From Palsa-504 sp963819785 (GTDB lineage Bacteria > Actinomycetota > Actinomycetes > Streptosporangiales > Streptosporangiaceae): a stretch of 64,000 nt of DNA. Made by a program: the position numbers and the translations under genes. Positions 42,328-52,203 of this stretch are shown piece by piece (position 1 is the first letter of the stretch; every line of letters begins with the position of its first letter). A model generated the notes under the pieces. That model had not been told where the DNA came from. It was given only the letters and a program-made list of their open reading frames with translations, and searched no databases. The stretch is from assembly GCA_963819785.1 (NCBI GenBank), contig CAWFXW010000028.1:1-64000 (forward strand), read 5' to 3'.

Positions 42328-44009
42328 GCCTGGATTACTACGGGGATGATCATGGGGCGGCGGCGGTAGTTGTCGCTGACCCACTTGCCGACGATGCGGC
42401 GGGCTAGCTGGCTGATCTGGTGGGCCTCGGTGATGCCGTCGGCGGCGGCCAGGGCCAGGGCCTCCTCGATCCTGGGCAGGACCTCGCCGAACGCGGCGTC
42501 GTCGATGCCGGAGCCGCGGGCGTGGATCTCCGGGCCGGCCACCATCTTGCCGGAGTTGGCGTCGACCACGATCACGACCGAGACGAAGCCTTCGTCGCCG
42601 AGGATGCGCCGGTCCTTGAGCTGCGACTCGGTGACCTCGCCGACCGTCAGGCCGTCGACGTAGACGTAGCCGCAGGGCACCGCGCCGACCACGCTGGCCT
42701 GGCCGTCCACCAGGTCGACCACGATGCCGTCCTCGGCGATCACGATGTTGGCGTCGGGCACGCCGGTCAGCGAGGCCAGGTGGGCGTGCGCGCGGAGGTG
42801 ACGCCACTCGCCGTGGACGGGCATGAAGTTGCGCGGGCGGACCAGGTTCAGCACGTAGAGCAGTTCCCCGGCGCTGGCATGGCCGGACACGTGCACCAGG
42901 GCGGAACTGCGGTGCACGACGCGAGCGCCAAGCCGGGTCAGCCCGTTGATCACGCGGTACACGGCGGTCTCGTTGCCCGGGATCAGCGACGACGCGAGGA
43001 TGACGGTGTCGCCTTCGGCGATCCGGATCGGGTGGTCACGGCCGGCCATCCGGGACAGCGCCGACATCGGCTCGCCCTGGGAGCCGGTGGAGATCAGCAC
43101 GACGTCGCCGGGCGGCATCTCCTCGGCCTCGCGCAGGTCGACCAGCAGCCCGCCGGGCACGTGCAGATAGCCGAGGTCGCGGGCGACGCCCATGTTGCGC
43201 ACCATGGACCGGCCGACGAAGGCGACCTTGCGGCGGTGCTTGACCGCGGCGTTGAGCACCTGCTGAACCCGGTGCACGTGGGAGGCGAAGCAGGCGACGA
43301 TGATGCGCTGCCTGGTGTTGGCGAAGATCTCGTCGAGCACGGGGGCGATCTCGCGCTCGGCGGTCACCATGCCGGGTACCTCGGCGTTGGTGGAGTCGGC
43401 CATGAGCAGGTCGACGCCCGCGGTGCCGAGCCGGGCGAACCCGGCCAGGTCGGTGAGCCTGCGGTCCAGCGGCAGCTGGTCCATCTTGAAGTCACCGGTG
43501 TGCAGGACCACGCCGGCCTCGGTCCGGATGGCCACGGCCAGGGCGTCCGGGATGGAGTGGTTGACGGCCAGGAACTCGCAGTCAAAGGGCCCGAACGAGC
43601 TGTGGCTGCCCTCGACCACCTCGACCGTGACCGGGTCGAGGCGGTGCTCGGCCAGCTTGCTCTGCACCAGGCCCAGGGTCAGCTTCGAGCCGACCAGCGG
43701 GATGTCGGACCGGTTCCGGAGCAGGTAGGGGATCGCGCCGATGTGGTCCTCGTGCGCGTGGGTGAGGACCAGCGCCTCCACCTGGTCGAGCCGGCCGTCG
43801 AGGTAGCCGAAGTCGGGCAGGATCAGGTCCACGCCGGGCTGGTCGGGGTCGGGGAACAGCACACCGCAGTCCACGATGAGCAGGCGGCCGCGGTGCTCGA
43901 AGACCGTCATGTTCCGGCCGATCTCGCCGAGGCCGCCCAGCGGGACGATGCGCAGGCCGCCGGGAGTCAGCGCGGGAGGCGGGGCGAGATCTGGATGCGG
44001 GTGGCTCAC
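42324..44009 (-). CDS. rnj: ribonuclease J
   Basis: 561 residues from GTG 44009 (GTGA overlap with the dapA stop). Metallo-beta-lactamase core with THAHEDHIGAIPYLL, beta-CASP motifs (ACFASHVHRVQQVLNAA; HVSGHASAGELLYVL) and the C-terminal domain. RNase J is both a 5'-3' exonuclease and an endonuclease in RNA maturation and decay. The dapA-rnj pair is conserved in actinobacteria. The 3' end overlaps the convergent AraC gene by 4 bases. Confidence 0.95.
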   Translation of the reverse strand: MSHPHPDLAPPPALTPGGLRIVPLGGLGEIGRNMTVFEHRGRLLIVDCGVLFPDPDQPGVDLILPDFGYLDGRLDQVEALVLTHAHEDHIGAIPYLLRNRSDIPLVGSKLTLGLVQSKLAEHRLDPVTVEVVEGSHSSFGPFDCEFLAVNHSIPDALAVAIRTEAGVVLHTGDFKMDQLPLDRRLTDLAGFARLGTAGVDLLMADSTNAEVPGMVTAEREIAPVLDEIFANTRQRIIVACFASHVHRVQQVLNAAVKHRRKVAFVGRSMVRNMGVARDLGYLHVPGGLLVDLREAEEMPPGDVVLISTGSQGEPMSALSRMAGRDHPIRIAEGDTVILASSLIPGNETAVYRVINGLTRLGARVVHRSSALVHVSGHASAGELLYVLNLVRPRNFMPVHGEWRHLRAHAHLASLTGVPDANIVIAEDGIVVDLVDGQASVVGAVPCGYVYVDGLTVGEVTESQLKDRRILGDEGFVSVVIVVDANSGKMVAGPEIHARGSGIDDAAFGEVLPRIEEALALAAADGITEAHQISQLARRIVGKWVSDNYRRRPMIIPVVIQA

Positions 44010-44920
44010 GCGCTCAGGCCATCCCCCGGCAGCTTCACGCCGCCCGCGATGAGGTCGAGCGCCAGCTGGCGGCGCTCGGCGTCGGTGGCGGCCAGCAGCG
44101 GCCCGCGCACCGCGCCACCCGGCAGGCCGAGCAGGTCCAGGGCGGCCTTGGTCAGCACCGCGCCCTGGTTGCGGAACAGGCCGTCGTAGAGCGGTATCAG
44201 TTCGTAGTGGAGCTGGCGGGCGCGATCCACGTCGCCGGCGCCGAACGCGTCGATCATCTCGTGCAGCCGGTCCCCCGCCACGTGGCCGACCACGCTGACG
44301 AAGCCGACCGCGCCGAGGGAGAGCCAGGGGAGGTTCAGCAGGTCCGTGCCGCAGTAATAAATAAGGTCAGTCCGGGCCAGCACGTGCGAGGTGGCGGACG
44401 GGTCGTCCTTGGCGTCCTTGACCCCGATGATCCGGGGGTGCGCGGCCAGCTTGACCAGCGTCTCGGTGGTCACGGCCACGGCGGTCCGGCCGGGGATGTC
44501 GTAGATGAGCATCGGCAGGCCGGTCGCGTCGGCGACCGCGGTGAAGTGGGCCTCGAGGGCGGCCTGCGGCGGCTTGTTGTAGTAGGGCGTGACGACCAGC
44601 AGGCCGTGCGCTCCGGCGCGTTCGGCGCTGCGGGACAGCTCGATGGTGTGCGCGGTGATGTTGGTACCGACCCCGGCGACCACCCGGGCGCGCGAGCCCA
44701 CCGCCTCGAGCACCACCCGGATCAGGCGCTCTTTCTCCGCGTCGGTGGTAGTCGGCGCCTCTCCGGTGGTCCCGTTGACCACGAGCCCGTCGTTGCGCAT
44801 GTCGGTAACCAGGTACTCGGCGAGGCGGGCGGCGCCGTCGAAGTCGACGGCCCCGTCGGGGGTCATGGGGGTGATCATCGCCGTGACCATGTGCCCAAAC
44901 GGGGCGCTGGTTGTCGTCAT
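44006..44920 (-). CDS. dapA: 4-hydroxy-tetrahydrodipicolinate synthase
   Basis: 304 residues. Condenses pyruvate with aspartate semialdehyde in the diaminopimelate/lysine pathway. Motifs: GLVVNGTTGEAPTTTDAEKE, YYNKPPQAALEAHF with the catalytic tyrosine, YDIPGRTAVAV, and the Schiff-base lysine in IIGVKDAKDD. First gene of the dapA-rnj pair. Confidence 0.95.
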   Translation of the reverse strand: MTTTSAPFGHMVTAMITPMTPDGAVDFDGAARLAEYLVTDMRNDGLVVNGTTGEAPTTTDAEKERLIRVVLEAVGSRARVVAGVGTNITAHTIELSRSAERAGAHGLLVVTPYYNKPPQAALEAHFTAVADATGLPMLIYDIPGRTAVAVTTETLVKLAAHPRIIGVKDAKDDPSATSHVLARTDLIYYCGTDLLNLPWLSLGAVGFVSVVGHVAGDRLHEMIDAFGAGDVDRARQLHYELIPLYDGLFRNQGAVLTKAALDLLGLPGGAVRGPLLAATDAERRQLALDLIAGGVKLPGDGLSA

Positions 44921-45008
44921 ACCCGAACGCTACCCGCTCTGGCAGTGCGCGGAGTAGTCGGCTGACCGCCCGGCCGGCGAGAAATCCCGCCAGGCTGTAA
45001 GCACAGGG

Positions 45009-45524
45009 TCAGGCCGGGGACGCGCGGTGCGGCACACCCGGGCCGGACGTAAATACGATCAGCCGTGCGCCCAACCGCCGCCGCAGCCGGTGAACCGGGT
45101 CCCGGTGCAGTCCGCGAGCCAGCGGTGAGCCGTCTTGTCCGCCGGTGGCCAGGATCACCTCGTCATAGTCGTGACGGCGGGTCTCGGAGCGCACCGCCTT
45201 CACCAGGTCGTCCTCGTCGCTGAGCAGGCCGCTGGCCTGACAGCCGATGGTCCTCAGGTGCCTTATGGCCAGGTCCATGCGATGCTCAGCGGCCGCACTG
45301 ATGTCATGATCCGGCTGGGGCGCAACAGGGAACTTTCCAGATCGCGCACCGAGAAGAAGCTCCATGGCGGGCAGCCGTGCCTGGCGTGACCTGACCAACG
45401 ACATCACCACAACCTCGCAAGGCCCCTGCTCCTGCCGTGCGACCAGATGGTTAATCGGCTGCAAGTCGAGTTCGGAATCGACGGCGAGCAAGTCCATGTC
45501 AAGCACGAGCAGATACCGGCGCAT
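45009..45524 (-). CDS. universal stress protein-like
   Basis: 171 residues from ATG 45524 (GAGG eight bases upstream; ATG 45530 is too close). The fold pattern of a single Usp domain is present, with a hydrophobic first strand (RRYLLVLDMDLLAV), a helical middle, and near the C-terminus YDEVILATGGQDGSPLARGL, resembling the Usp phosphate loop G-x2-G-x9-G-S/T but with a changed second half. ATP binding is therefore uncertain. A small isolated gene with its own gap on both sides. Confidence 0.65.
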   Translation of the reverse strand: MRRYLLVLDMDLLAVDSELDLQPINHLVARQEQGPCEVVVMSLVRSRQARLPAMELLLGARSGKFPVAPQPDHDISAAAEHRMDLAIRHLRTIGCQASGLLSDEDDLVKAVRSETRRHDYDEVILATGGQDGSPLARGLHRDPVHRLRRRLGARLIVFTSGPGVPHRASPA

Positions 45525-45567
45525 ATCCATCACCTCTGTCAAGGGGTAACTACCCGCAGTCGTGATA

Positions 45568-47925
45568 CTAAACCGGCCGGGCCGGATCCGCGGGTTCGGG
45601 CTGCTTCTGGCGGACCGGGCTGTGCAGGTGGGCCGAGCCCGAGTTCCTGGTCGTGCGGCGGGCCAGGAACAGCGCGGCGGCCGCGGCGATGGCGAGCGTC
45701 AGAGCCAGGGTCTCCGCGATCGCGGCCGCGCTCAGGCTGACCGCGATGCCGGAGCCGATGCCGCTCGTCTGAGCCTGCATGTTGATCAGCCGCGGCCCGA
45801 TCACCAGGCCGGCCACAACGCCGCTGGTCACGCCGAGCGCGGTGAGGATCATCGTGTTCACCACCAGGGTGGCCGTTATCTGGCGCGGCGTGAGTCCCAG
45901 GGCCGCCAGCACGCCCACCTCGTGCCGGTGATCGCGCATCCCGACCACGGTCGCGGTGAGCAGGTTCGCGAGCCCGATCACCGCCAGGATGACCACCGAG
46001 ACCGCGATCACCAGCTGGATCACCCGGAGCCCGCTGGCCGGGTTGGGCACCACCTGGACGTCGAGCCGGTCGTGTGAGGAAGCGAGCAGCCCGGCCCGGG
46101 CCGCGGCGGCGGTGACCCCGGGCTTCAGGACCAGGTGGTAGACCAGGGCGCTGCCCGCGTCGTTCAGCGCGTCGAGCCCGAAGTCGAGCACGTCCCCGTT
46201 GTTGTCGGGCTCGATCGTCCGGCCGACGATGTGCAGCGGGGGCACCGGCACGCCGTCGATGGTCGGCGAGATCCACGCGCCCACATTGATGTGCATCAGG
46301 TCGAGGAAGCCCTGGCCCGCGACCGCCTCGTTGGCCGCCTCGAACATCCGCCCCTGCACGACCCGGAACGGGTAGGGCCGGATCGAGGTGCCCAGGGCCC
46401 GGGCGACGAAGGTCCCGTTGTCACCCGGCAGCAGCGTGACGAACTGGGCGCCGGGGTAAGAGGCGAGCACCTGACGGTCGTGACTGATCAGGTCCAGCAT
46501 CTGCTTGTTGTCCAGGCCGCCCTGACTGACCGTGACCGCCGAGGCCAGACCGATCCTGCCCGGGTCGCGGGTGAACCCGCCGATGGTCGACCAGCAGGTC
46601 AGCGCGATGGTGATCATCGCCATCGGGAGAGCCACGCCGAACACGGTCAGCGCCGCGGGCAGCCGCCGGGTGAGCGAGTCCCTGGCTCCCAGCACCAGCG
46701 CGGCGGGCAGGTGGACGAGCAGGCCGAGCCGGGCGATCAGCGACAGGTGCCCTCGGGGCGGGCTCGGCCGGACGGCGGCGACCGGCGAAACCCGGCCCGC
46801 CCACCAGGCCGGGATGACGGTGGCGATCGCGACGGTGAGTATCGTGCCTACGCCGATCAGGGCCATCCAGCCGCCGGAGAGTGGCGCGAGACCCACCGGC
46901 GTGCCATCCGGCGGCCGGACGAGCTCCGGTGAAGTCATGATCCGCGCGGCGAGCAGCCCGAGGCCGGCCCCGGCCGCCCCGAGCAGGGCCTGCTCGGCGA
47001 GCAGCACCCGGACCACCTGCCCGGGAGTGAACCCGAGCGCCTTCAGCATCGCGATGTCCTGGCGCTGCACCAGGACGCGGCCCGCGGTGACGTTGGCGAT
47101 GGCGCACGGGGCGGCCACCAGGGCGATGATCCCGAACAGGGCGAGCAGCAATCCGAGCAGCCGGTCGTTGCTCGCCATCGAGTCCCTCACCTGCTGCCAG
47201 GTGGAGTAGCGCTCTACGGCCGAGTTCTCGCCCACGCCGTTGTACAGGTTCCAGATGGTCTGCACGACCTGGCCGGTGGCGATGGCGGAGTTGTCGTCGA
47301 GGCGCAGCCCGACGATGACGTGGGTCTCGCTCGGATTCGGCTCGACCCGGGTCAGCAGTGTGTGCTGGACCCAGATGAGACCGGGCGTCCACTGCGGGTA
47401 GAAACCCTGGTCGGCGGTGTCCGCGATGCCGATCACGGTCATGGCCACGCTGGTGCCGTCGATGCCGTCCACCTGGATGCGACCACCGACGCCGACGTGC
47501 ACGGCCTGGGCGAAGGACGCCTCGAGGACCGCGCCGTCCGGGGCCGAGGACCGCAGCCAGCTCCCGTCCACGATGATCGGCACGGACATCGTGGGCGGCG
47601 CGGGCGTCATGGCCCGGAGCTCGACCGGGGACTTGACCGCGCCCTGTTCCAGGGTGGCCGACGCGGCCTGGTAGGGCGTGGCCATCTCATGGATTCCCGC
47701 TACGTGGCGCAGGCCGGCCGTGTTGGTGCCGTCCTGGAAGTAGACGAGCACGTCCGCGCCGCGGGTCCGGGCAGACAGCTGCTGCCAGGGGTTGACCGCC
47801 CCCTGCAGGAGCATGATGGCGAGGAAGAGCGCGGCCACCACCGCGCCGACGACGGCGATCGTGGTCAGGGCCTGGCCCCGCCGGGCGCGCAGGTCAGCGC
47901 GCGCCCAGCGGAGCGTGCCTCGCAT
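45568..47925 (-). CDS. ABC transporter permease, FtsX/MacB type
   Basis: 785 residues with two FtsX-like halves. Each half has three membrane helices around a long external domain: first helix LTTIAVVGAVVAALFLAIML, a core around LLALFGIIALVAAPCAIANV, DIAMLKALGFTPGQVVRVLL, and at the C-terminus the matching HEVGVLAALGLTPRQITATL. Forms the membrane part of an efflux or lipoprotein-type exporter with the ATPase encoded just upstream (7-base gap). Substrate unknown. Confidence 0.92.
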   Translation of the reverse strand: MRGTLRWARADLRARRGQALTTIAVVGAVVAALFLAIMLLQGAVNPWQQLSARTRGADVLVYFQDGTNTAGLRHVAGIHEMATPYQAASATLEQGAVKSPVELRAMTPAPPTMSVPIIVDGSWLRSSAPDGAVLEASFAQAVHVGVGGRIQVDGIDGTSVAMTVIGIADTADQGFYPQWTPGLIWVQHTLLTRVEPNPSETHVIVGLRLDDNSAIATGQVVQTIWNLYNGVGENSAVERYSTWQQVRDSMASNDRLLGLLLALFGIIALVAAPCAIANVTAGRVLVQRQDIAMLKALGFTPGQVVRVLLAEQALLGAAGAGLGLLAARIMTSPELVRPPDGTPVGLAPLSGGWMALIGVGTILTVAIATVIPAWWAGRVSPVAAVRPSPPRGHLSLIARLGLLVHLPAALVLGARDSLTRRLPAALTVFGVALPMAMITIALTCWSTIGGFTRDPGRIGLASAVTVSQGGLDNKQMLDLISHDRQVLASYPGAQFVTLLPGDNGTFVARALGTSIRPYPFRVVQGRMFEAANEAVAGQGFLDLMHINVGAWISPTIDGVPVPPLHIVGRTIEPDNNGDVLDFGLDALNDAGSALVYHLVLKPGVTAAAARAGLLASSHDRLDVQVVPNPASGLRVIQLVIAVSVVILAVIGLANLLTATVVGMRDHRHEVGVLAALGLTPRQITATLVVNTMILTALGVTSGVVAGLVIGPRLINMQAQTSGIGSGIAVSLSAAAIAETLALTLAIAAAAALFLARRTTRNSGSAHLHSPVRQKQPEPADPARPV

Positions 47926-47931
47926 CAGGTC

Positions 47932-48719
<788 letters not shown>

Positions 48720-48723
<4 letters not shown>

Positions 48724-49226
48724 ACGAGTTCCTCCAGGCATCTTTCCAGCCAGTCGAGGTCCGCCTGCAGGTGCAGGACGGCGCCTTCGATCAGGAGCCG
48801 GGCGGTGGTATCCGCAGGGTCGGTTTCGGCCTGCAACTCGGTCAGGTTACGCATTATGCCCAGATAATGCCGGCGCTGGGTGTTCATGAGGCTCATCCGG
48901 TCGGCCAGTCCCGCCATCGGCGCCAGGATCAGCTTGATGAAGAACTCGTCGCGGATGCGCGGCCCTTCGCTCGGCTCCTCCACCCAGGCCCGCAGCGCCT
49001 GGCGGCCCGCGGGCGTGAGCTCGTAGACGCGCTTGTTGGGCCGGGTGGTCTGCTCGACGTCCTCGCTGCGGACCAGGCCGTCCTGCTCGAGGCGCTTCAG
49101 CGTGACGTAGATCTGCCCGATGTTCGGTGACGGATAGGCCTGGCCGAAGATCTGTTCCAGGGCCAGCCTCAGCTCGTAGCCATGGGCCGGCTCCTTGGCG
49201 AGCAGGGCCAGCAAGGGCTGCCGCAC
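48720..49226 (-). CDS. PadR-family transcriptional regulator
   Basis: 168 residues from GTG 49226, with GGAGGTGA eight bases upstream. PadR winged helix: LLALLAKEPAHGYELRLALEQ, IGQIYVTLKRLEQDGLVRSE and the wing KRVYELTPAG; the C-terminal helices mediate dimerisation. It heads the PadR-ATPase-permease operon and should repress it until a toxic ligand binds. Confidence 0.93.
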
Positions 49227-49428
49227 GATCCCGTCACCTCCATGGGCCCGCTGGGCCCAGACTCAGATTATCGCCGCGCCTTACCGGCAAGTAAGGCCGG
49301 CGCCGCGGATAAAACCGATCTCGAGGGGAAGATCGCAGGTGACTGCGGCCCCTCGCGGCCTGTGACGCGCTTCGCTCGGTGCCGCTCTCCGGCGCCGCGA
49401 AACATGTCGGACTCGTTATGTGATGCTG

Positions 49429-49459
49429 TTGACATATACCTAACGGCGGTGCATAACAT
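49429..49459 (+). promoter_or_regulatory. putative promoter of the first LpqY-like gene
   Basis: TTGACA at 49429-49434 and TAACAT at 49454-49459 with a 19-base spacer, in a strikingly AT-rich patch, 64 bases upstream of the ATG at 49523. The stretch 49227-49522 otherwise shows no gene; it also contains the self-complementary octamer CATGCATG. The spacer is long, so exact boxes are uncertain. Confidence 0.45.
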
Positions 49460-49522
49460 GCATGTACGAATTTTACATGACCCTATCGTCTTCCCGGGGC
49501 GTCTTCTGGGTGGAGGCCGGCA

Positions 49523-50806
49523 ATGAGGCGTGCGATGCCTGGTATCGCAGTCATCGCGGCCGGACTCATACTCGCGGCGGGGTGCGCGTCGGGCGGCGCC
49601 TCCCCAGGCGGGTCGGCTCCTTCGACGGACGGGATCGGCCCCATCACCTTTGCCATCGGCAAGGACAACCCCGGCTGGCTGCAGGGCGTGATCACCGGAT
49701 GGAACCAGCACCATCCCACCCAGAAGGTCACCCTGCTGCTGCTGCCTGAGGCATCCAACGACCAGCTAGCCCAGCTGGTCGCGAACCTTCAGGCCAAGAG
49801 CGCCGAGTACGACGTCATCGACCTGGACGTCATCTGGACCGCCGAGTTCGCCTCGAACGGCTGGATCATCCCGCTGCCGCAGAGTCAGTTCCCGCTCGGC
49901 GACTTCCTCAAGCCGGCCGTCGACACCGCCATGTACCAGGACCGGCTGTACGCCGTGCCTGACTACAGCAACGCGGATCTCCTCTACTACCGCAAGGACA
50001 TCCTCGCCAAGGCGGGCAAGCAGCCCCCCACGACCTGGGCTCAGCTGCAGCAGCTCGCCGAGACCGTAGCGCCGGAATACGGCCTGTACGGATACGCGGG
50101 CACCTTCGCGCCGTACGAAGGGCTCACCGTCAACTTCGCAGAGGCCGTCCAGTCGGCCGGGGGGTCGATCCTCTCCCCGGAAGGCACCAAGGTCACCGTG
50201 AACTCAGCCCGGGCCCTGCAGGGACTCGAGTTCCTCGTGGACGGTTTCCGGCAAGGCTGGATCCCCAAGGTCACGCTTACCTACGAGGAGCAGTCGGCCC
50301 AGGACGCGTTCGAGGCCGGCAAGTTCCTGTTCCTCGACAACTGGCCCGACGTCTACGCGGCGCTTTCCGTGCCGGGACCGCGCAACAAGGTATACGGGAA
50401 GTTCGGGATCGTGGCGCTGCCGGGCCTGGACGGGACGGGTTCCAGCTCCCTCGGCGGGGCCAACCTCGCGATCAGCGCGTACTCCCAGCACCAGCGGACG
50501 GCGCTGAACTTCATCAAGTACATGACGGACCTAGCCAACGAGCGGCAGATGCTGGAACAGGGATCGTTCCCGCCGGTCTGGACCCAGCTCTACACCGACA
50601 AGAGCCTGATCAGCAGCTATCACTACCTGCCCGTGCTCGAGCAGGCCATCAATTCGGCCCAGCCGCGCCCGGCCATCACCAACTACGACCAGGCCAGCCT
50701 GGCCATCTCGAGCACGGTCTACGAAGCCCTGACCCAGCAGAAGGAACCGCAGCAGGCCCTGGCTGAAATGGCCGGGCAGCTGGCCCAGATCATCCGCGAC
50801 GGCTGA
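49523..50806 (+). CDS. LpqY-like sugar-binding lipoprotein (stand-alone)
   Basis: 427 residues. The lipoprotein signal peptide ends LILAAGC. Conserved family region: EYDVIDLDVIWTAEFASNGW and LYAVPDYSNADLLYYRKDI. It belongs to the LpqY/ThuE-type trehalose and disaccharide binding proteins (SBP_bac_1). It is not followed by permeases but by the LacI gene and a second, related binding protein with a full transport operon, so it may widen that transporter's ligand range. Confidence 0.88.
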   Translation: MRRAMPGIAVIAAGLILAAGCASGGASPGGSAPSTDGIGPITFAIGKDNPGWLQGVITGWNQHHPTQKVTLLLLPEASNDQLAQLVANLQAKSAEYDVIDLDVIWTAEFASNGWIIPLPQSQFPLGDFLKPAVDTAMYQDRLYAVPDYSNADLLYYRKDILAKAGKQPPTTWAQLQQLAETVAPEYGLYGYAGTFAPYEGLTVNFAEAVQSAGGSILSPEGTKVTVNSARALQGLEFLVDGFRQGWIPKVTLTYEEQSAQDAFEAGKFLFLDNWPDVYAALSVPGPRNKVYGKFGIVALPGLDGTGSSSLGGANLAISAYSQHQRTALNFIKYMTDLANERQMLEQGSFPPVWTQLYTDKSLISSYHYLPVLEQAINSAQPRPAITNYDQASLAISSTVYEALTQQKEPQQALAEMAGQLAQIIRDG

Positions 50807-50954
50807 GGCCGCCAGGGCTGACCGCACGGGCGCCGGCCAGCCCCGCGCTATCACATGAAGTTTTCGAGTAACTACTTTAAGTGAGGACTCGGTGCGTGAG
50901 GTGGGATCGGCTCTTGACGGTGCGGCGGCGCGGCGCGACGATGATCTAGTTCCG

Positions 50955-50968
50955 TGGAACCGCTTCCA
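50955..50968. promoter_or_regulatory. LacI-family operator TGGAACCGCTTCCA
   Basis: Matches the LacI/GalR consensus TGNAANCGNTTNCA at every fixed position, including the central CG. It is 24 bases upstream of the lacI-like start codon, so autoregulation and control of the downstream operon are expected. Confidence 0.75.
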
Positions 50969-50992
50969 ACCGTTCGTTGCTGGAGTGTGACG

Positions 50993-52201
50993 ATGCCGTC
51001 ACCGCGTAGGGCGACAATCGCGGATGTGGCCGCCGCCTCGGGCGTCGGCGTGGGCACGGTCTCCCGGGTCATCAACGGCGCAGCGAATGTACGGGAGACG
51101 ACGCGCGTCTCGGTACAGAAGGTCATCGACCAGCTGGGGTACCGGCCCAGTCACCTGGCCGCTTCACTGTCGCGCGGCACGGCGCGCACGATGGCGATCG
51201 TGGTGCCGCACCTGACCAGGCCGTCGATGGTGATGCGGCTGGCGGGTGCGCTGGCAGTGCTGGACGAGCAGGCCTACGACACCGTGGTGTGCAACGTCGA
51301 CACCCCCGAGCAGCGGGATCACCACCTGGCCGCGCTGACCAAGAGGCACCGGGCCGACGGCGTGATCGTGGTGTCGCTGCGGCTGGCCCGGGCGCAGCTG
51401 ACGTCCTTCCAGCGAGCAGGGGTACCGCTGGTGACGGTCGGCGTGCCGGCTCCCGGCGTGCCGCAGACGGTCACCGACGACGTGGCGGGCGGCCGGCTGG
51501 CCACTGAGCACCTGCTGTCGCTCGGCCACCGGCGGATCGGCTTCATCGGCGACACGGCGACACGGCGGTCAGCCACCAGCCTGGGCTTCAGCGCGTCGCA
51601 GTACCGGCTGACCGGGTACCGCCAGGCGCTGGCGGCGGCCGGCGTCGGTTACAACCCCGCGCTGGTGCGGCGCGGCCCGTTCGGAGCCGTGAATGCCGAG
51701 GCGCTGGCCGCCGGGTTGCTGGCGCTGCCGGACCGGCCGTCGGCCATCTTCGCGGCGTCAGACACCCAGGCGATGGGTGTGCTCACCGCGGCGGACCGGT
51801 GCGGCCTTCCGGTGCCCGGCCAGCTGTCGGTGATCGGGTTCGATGACATCGAGTCGGCGGCCCTGCTCGGCCTGAGCACGGTCCGCCAGCCGCTGGAGCA
51901 AAGCGGCGCCGAGGGAGCCCGCCGGCTCTGCGCGCTGCTGCGCGGGGAGCGGGTCAGGCCGCTGCGGCAGCAACTCGCGCTGGAGGTCGTGCAGCGCTCG
52001 AGCACGGCGAGCTTTCGCGTGACCGGGCCACGATGCGGATCAGCGAGCACCCGAGCGCGGTGCGGCGGCGGACGGAACGCGGTCGGTGTGACATGTACTG
52101 GCCAGTCAGCTTCGCGGCGGCCGGGAAAGGGCAACATTACTCGTCGTCCAGCGAGGCGGCGCGATGACGCGCTGGCCGGGAACTGGCGGCCGGAGGGATG
52201 A
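50993..52201 (+). CDS. LacI-family regulator of the sugar ABC operon
   Basis: About 402 residues from ATG 50993 (GGAG eight bases upstream). N-terminal LacI helix-turn-helix (ATIADVAAASGVGVGTVSRV) and a periplasmic-binding-type effector domain ending near LEVVQRSSTASFR. The last about 60 residues (VTGPRCGSASTRARCGGG...) are low-complexity, unlike LacI proteins, which normally stop here. A TGA in the +1 frame at 52019-52021 would give a normal end, so a frameshift or lost stop near 52015 is possible. The stop overlaps the next gene's start. Confidence 0.88.
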   Translation: MPSPRRATIADVAAASGVGVGTVSRVINGAANVRETTRVSVQKVIDQLGYRPSHLAASLSRGTARTMAIVVPHLTRPSMVMRLAGALAVLDEQAYDTVVCNVDTPEQRDHHLAALTKRHRADGVIVVSLRLARAQLTSFQRAGVPLVTVGVPAPGVPQTVTDDVAGGRLATEHLLSLGHRRIGFIGDTATRRSATSLGFSASQYRLTGYRQALAAAGVGYNPALVRRGPFGAVNAEALAAGLLALPDRPSAIFAASDTQAMGVLTAADRCGLPVPGQLSVIGFDDIESAALLGLSTVRQPLEQSGAEGARRLCALLRGERVRPLRQQLALEVVQRSSTASFRVTGPRCGSASTRARCGGGRNAVGVTCTGQSASRRPGKGNITRRPARRRDDALAGNWRPEG

Positions 52202-52203
52202 TG

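Noticed and set aside
49227..49522. A small gene in the gap before the first LpqY-like gene
   Set aside because: Frames there lack a ribosome binding site and codon bias; the stretch looks like promoter DNA.
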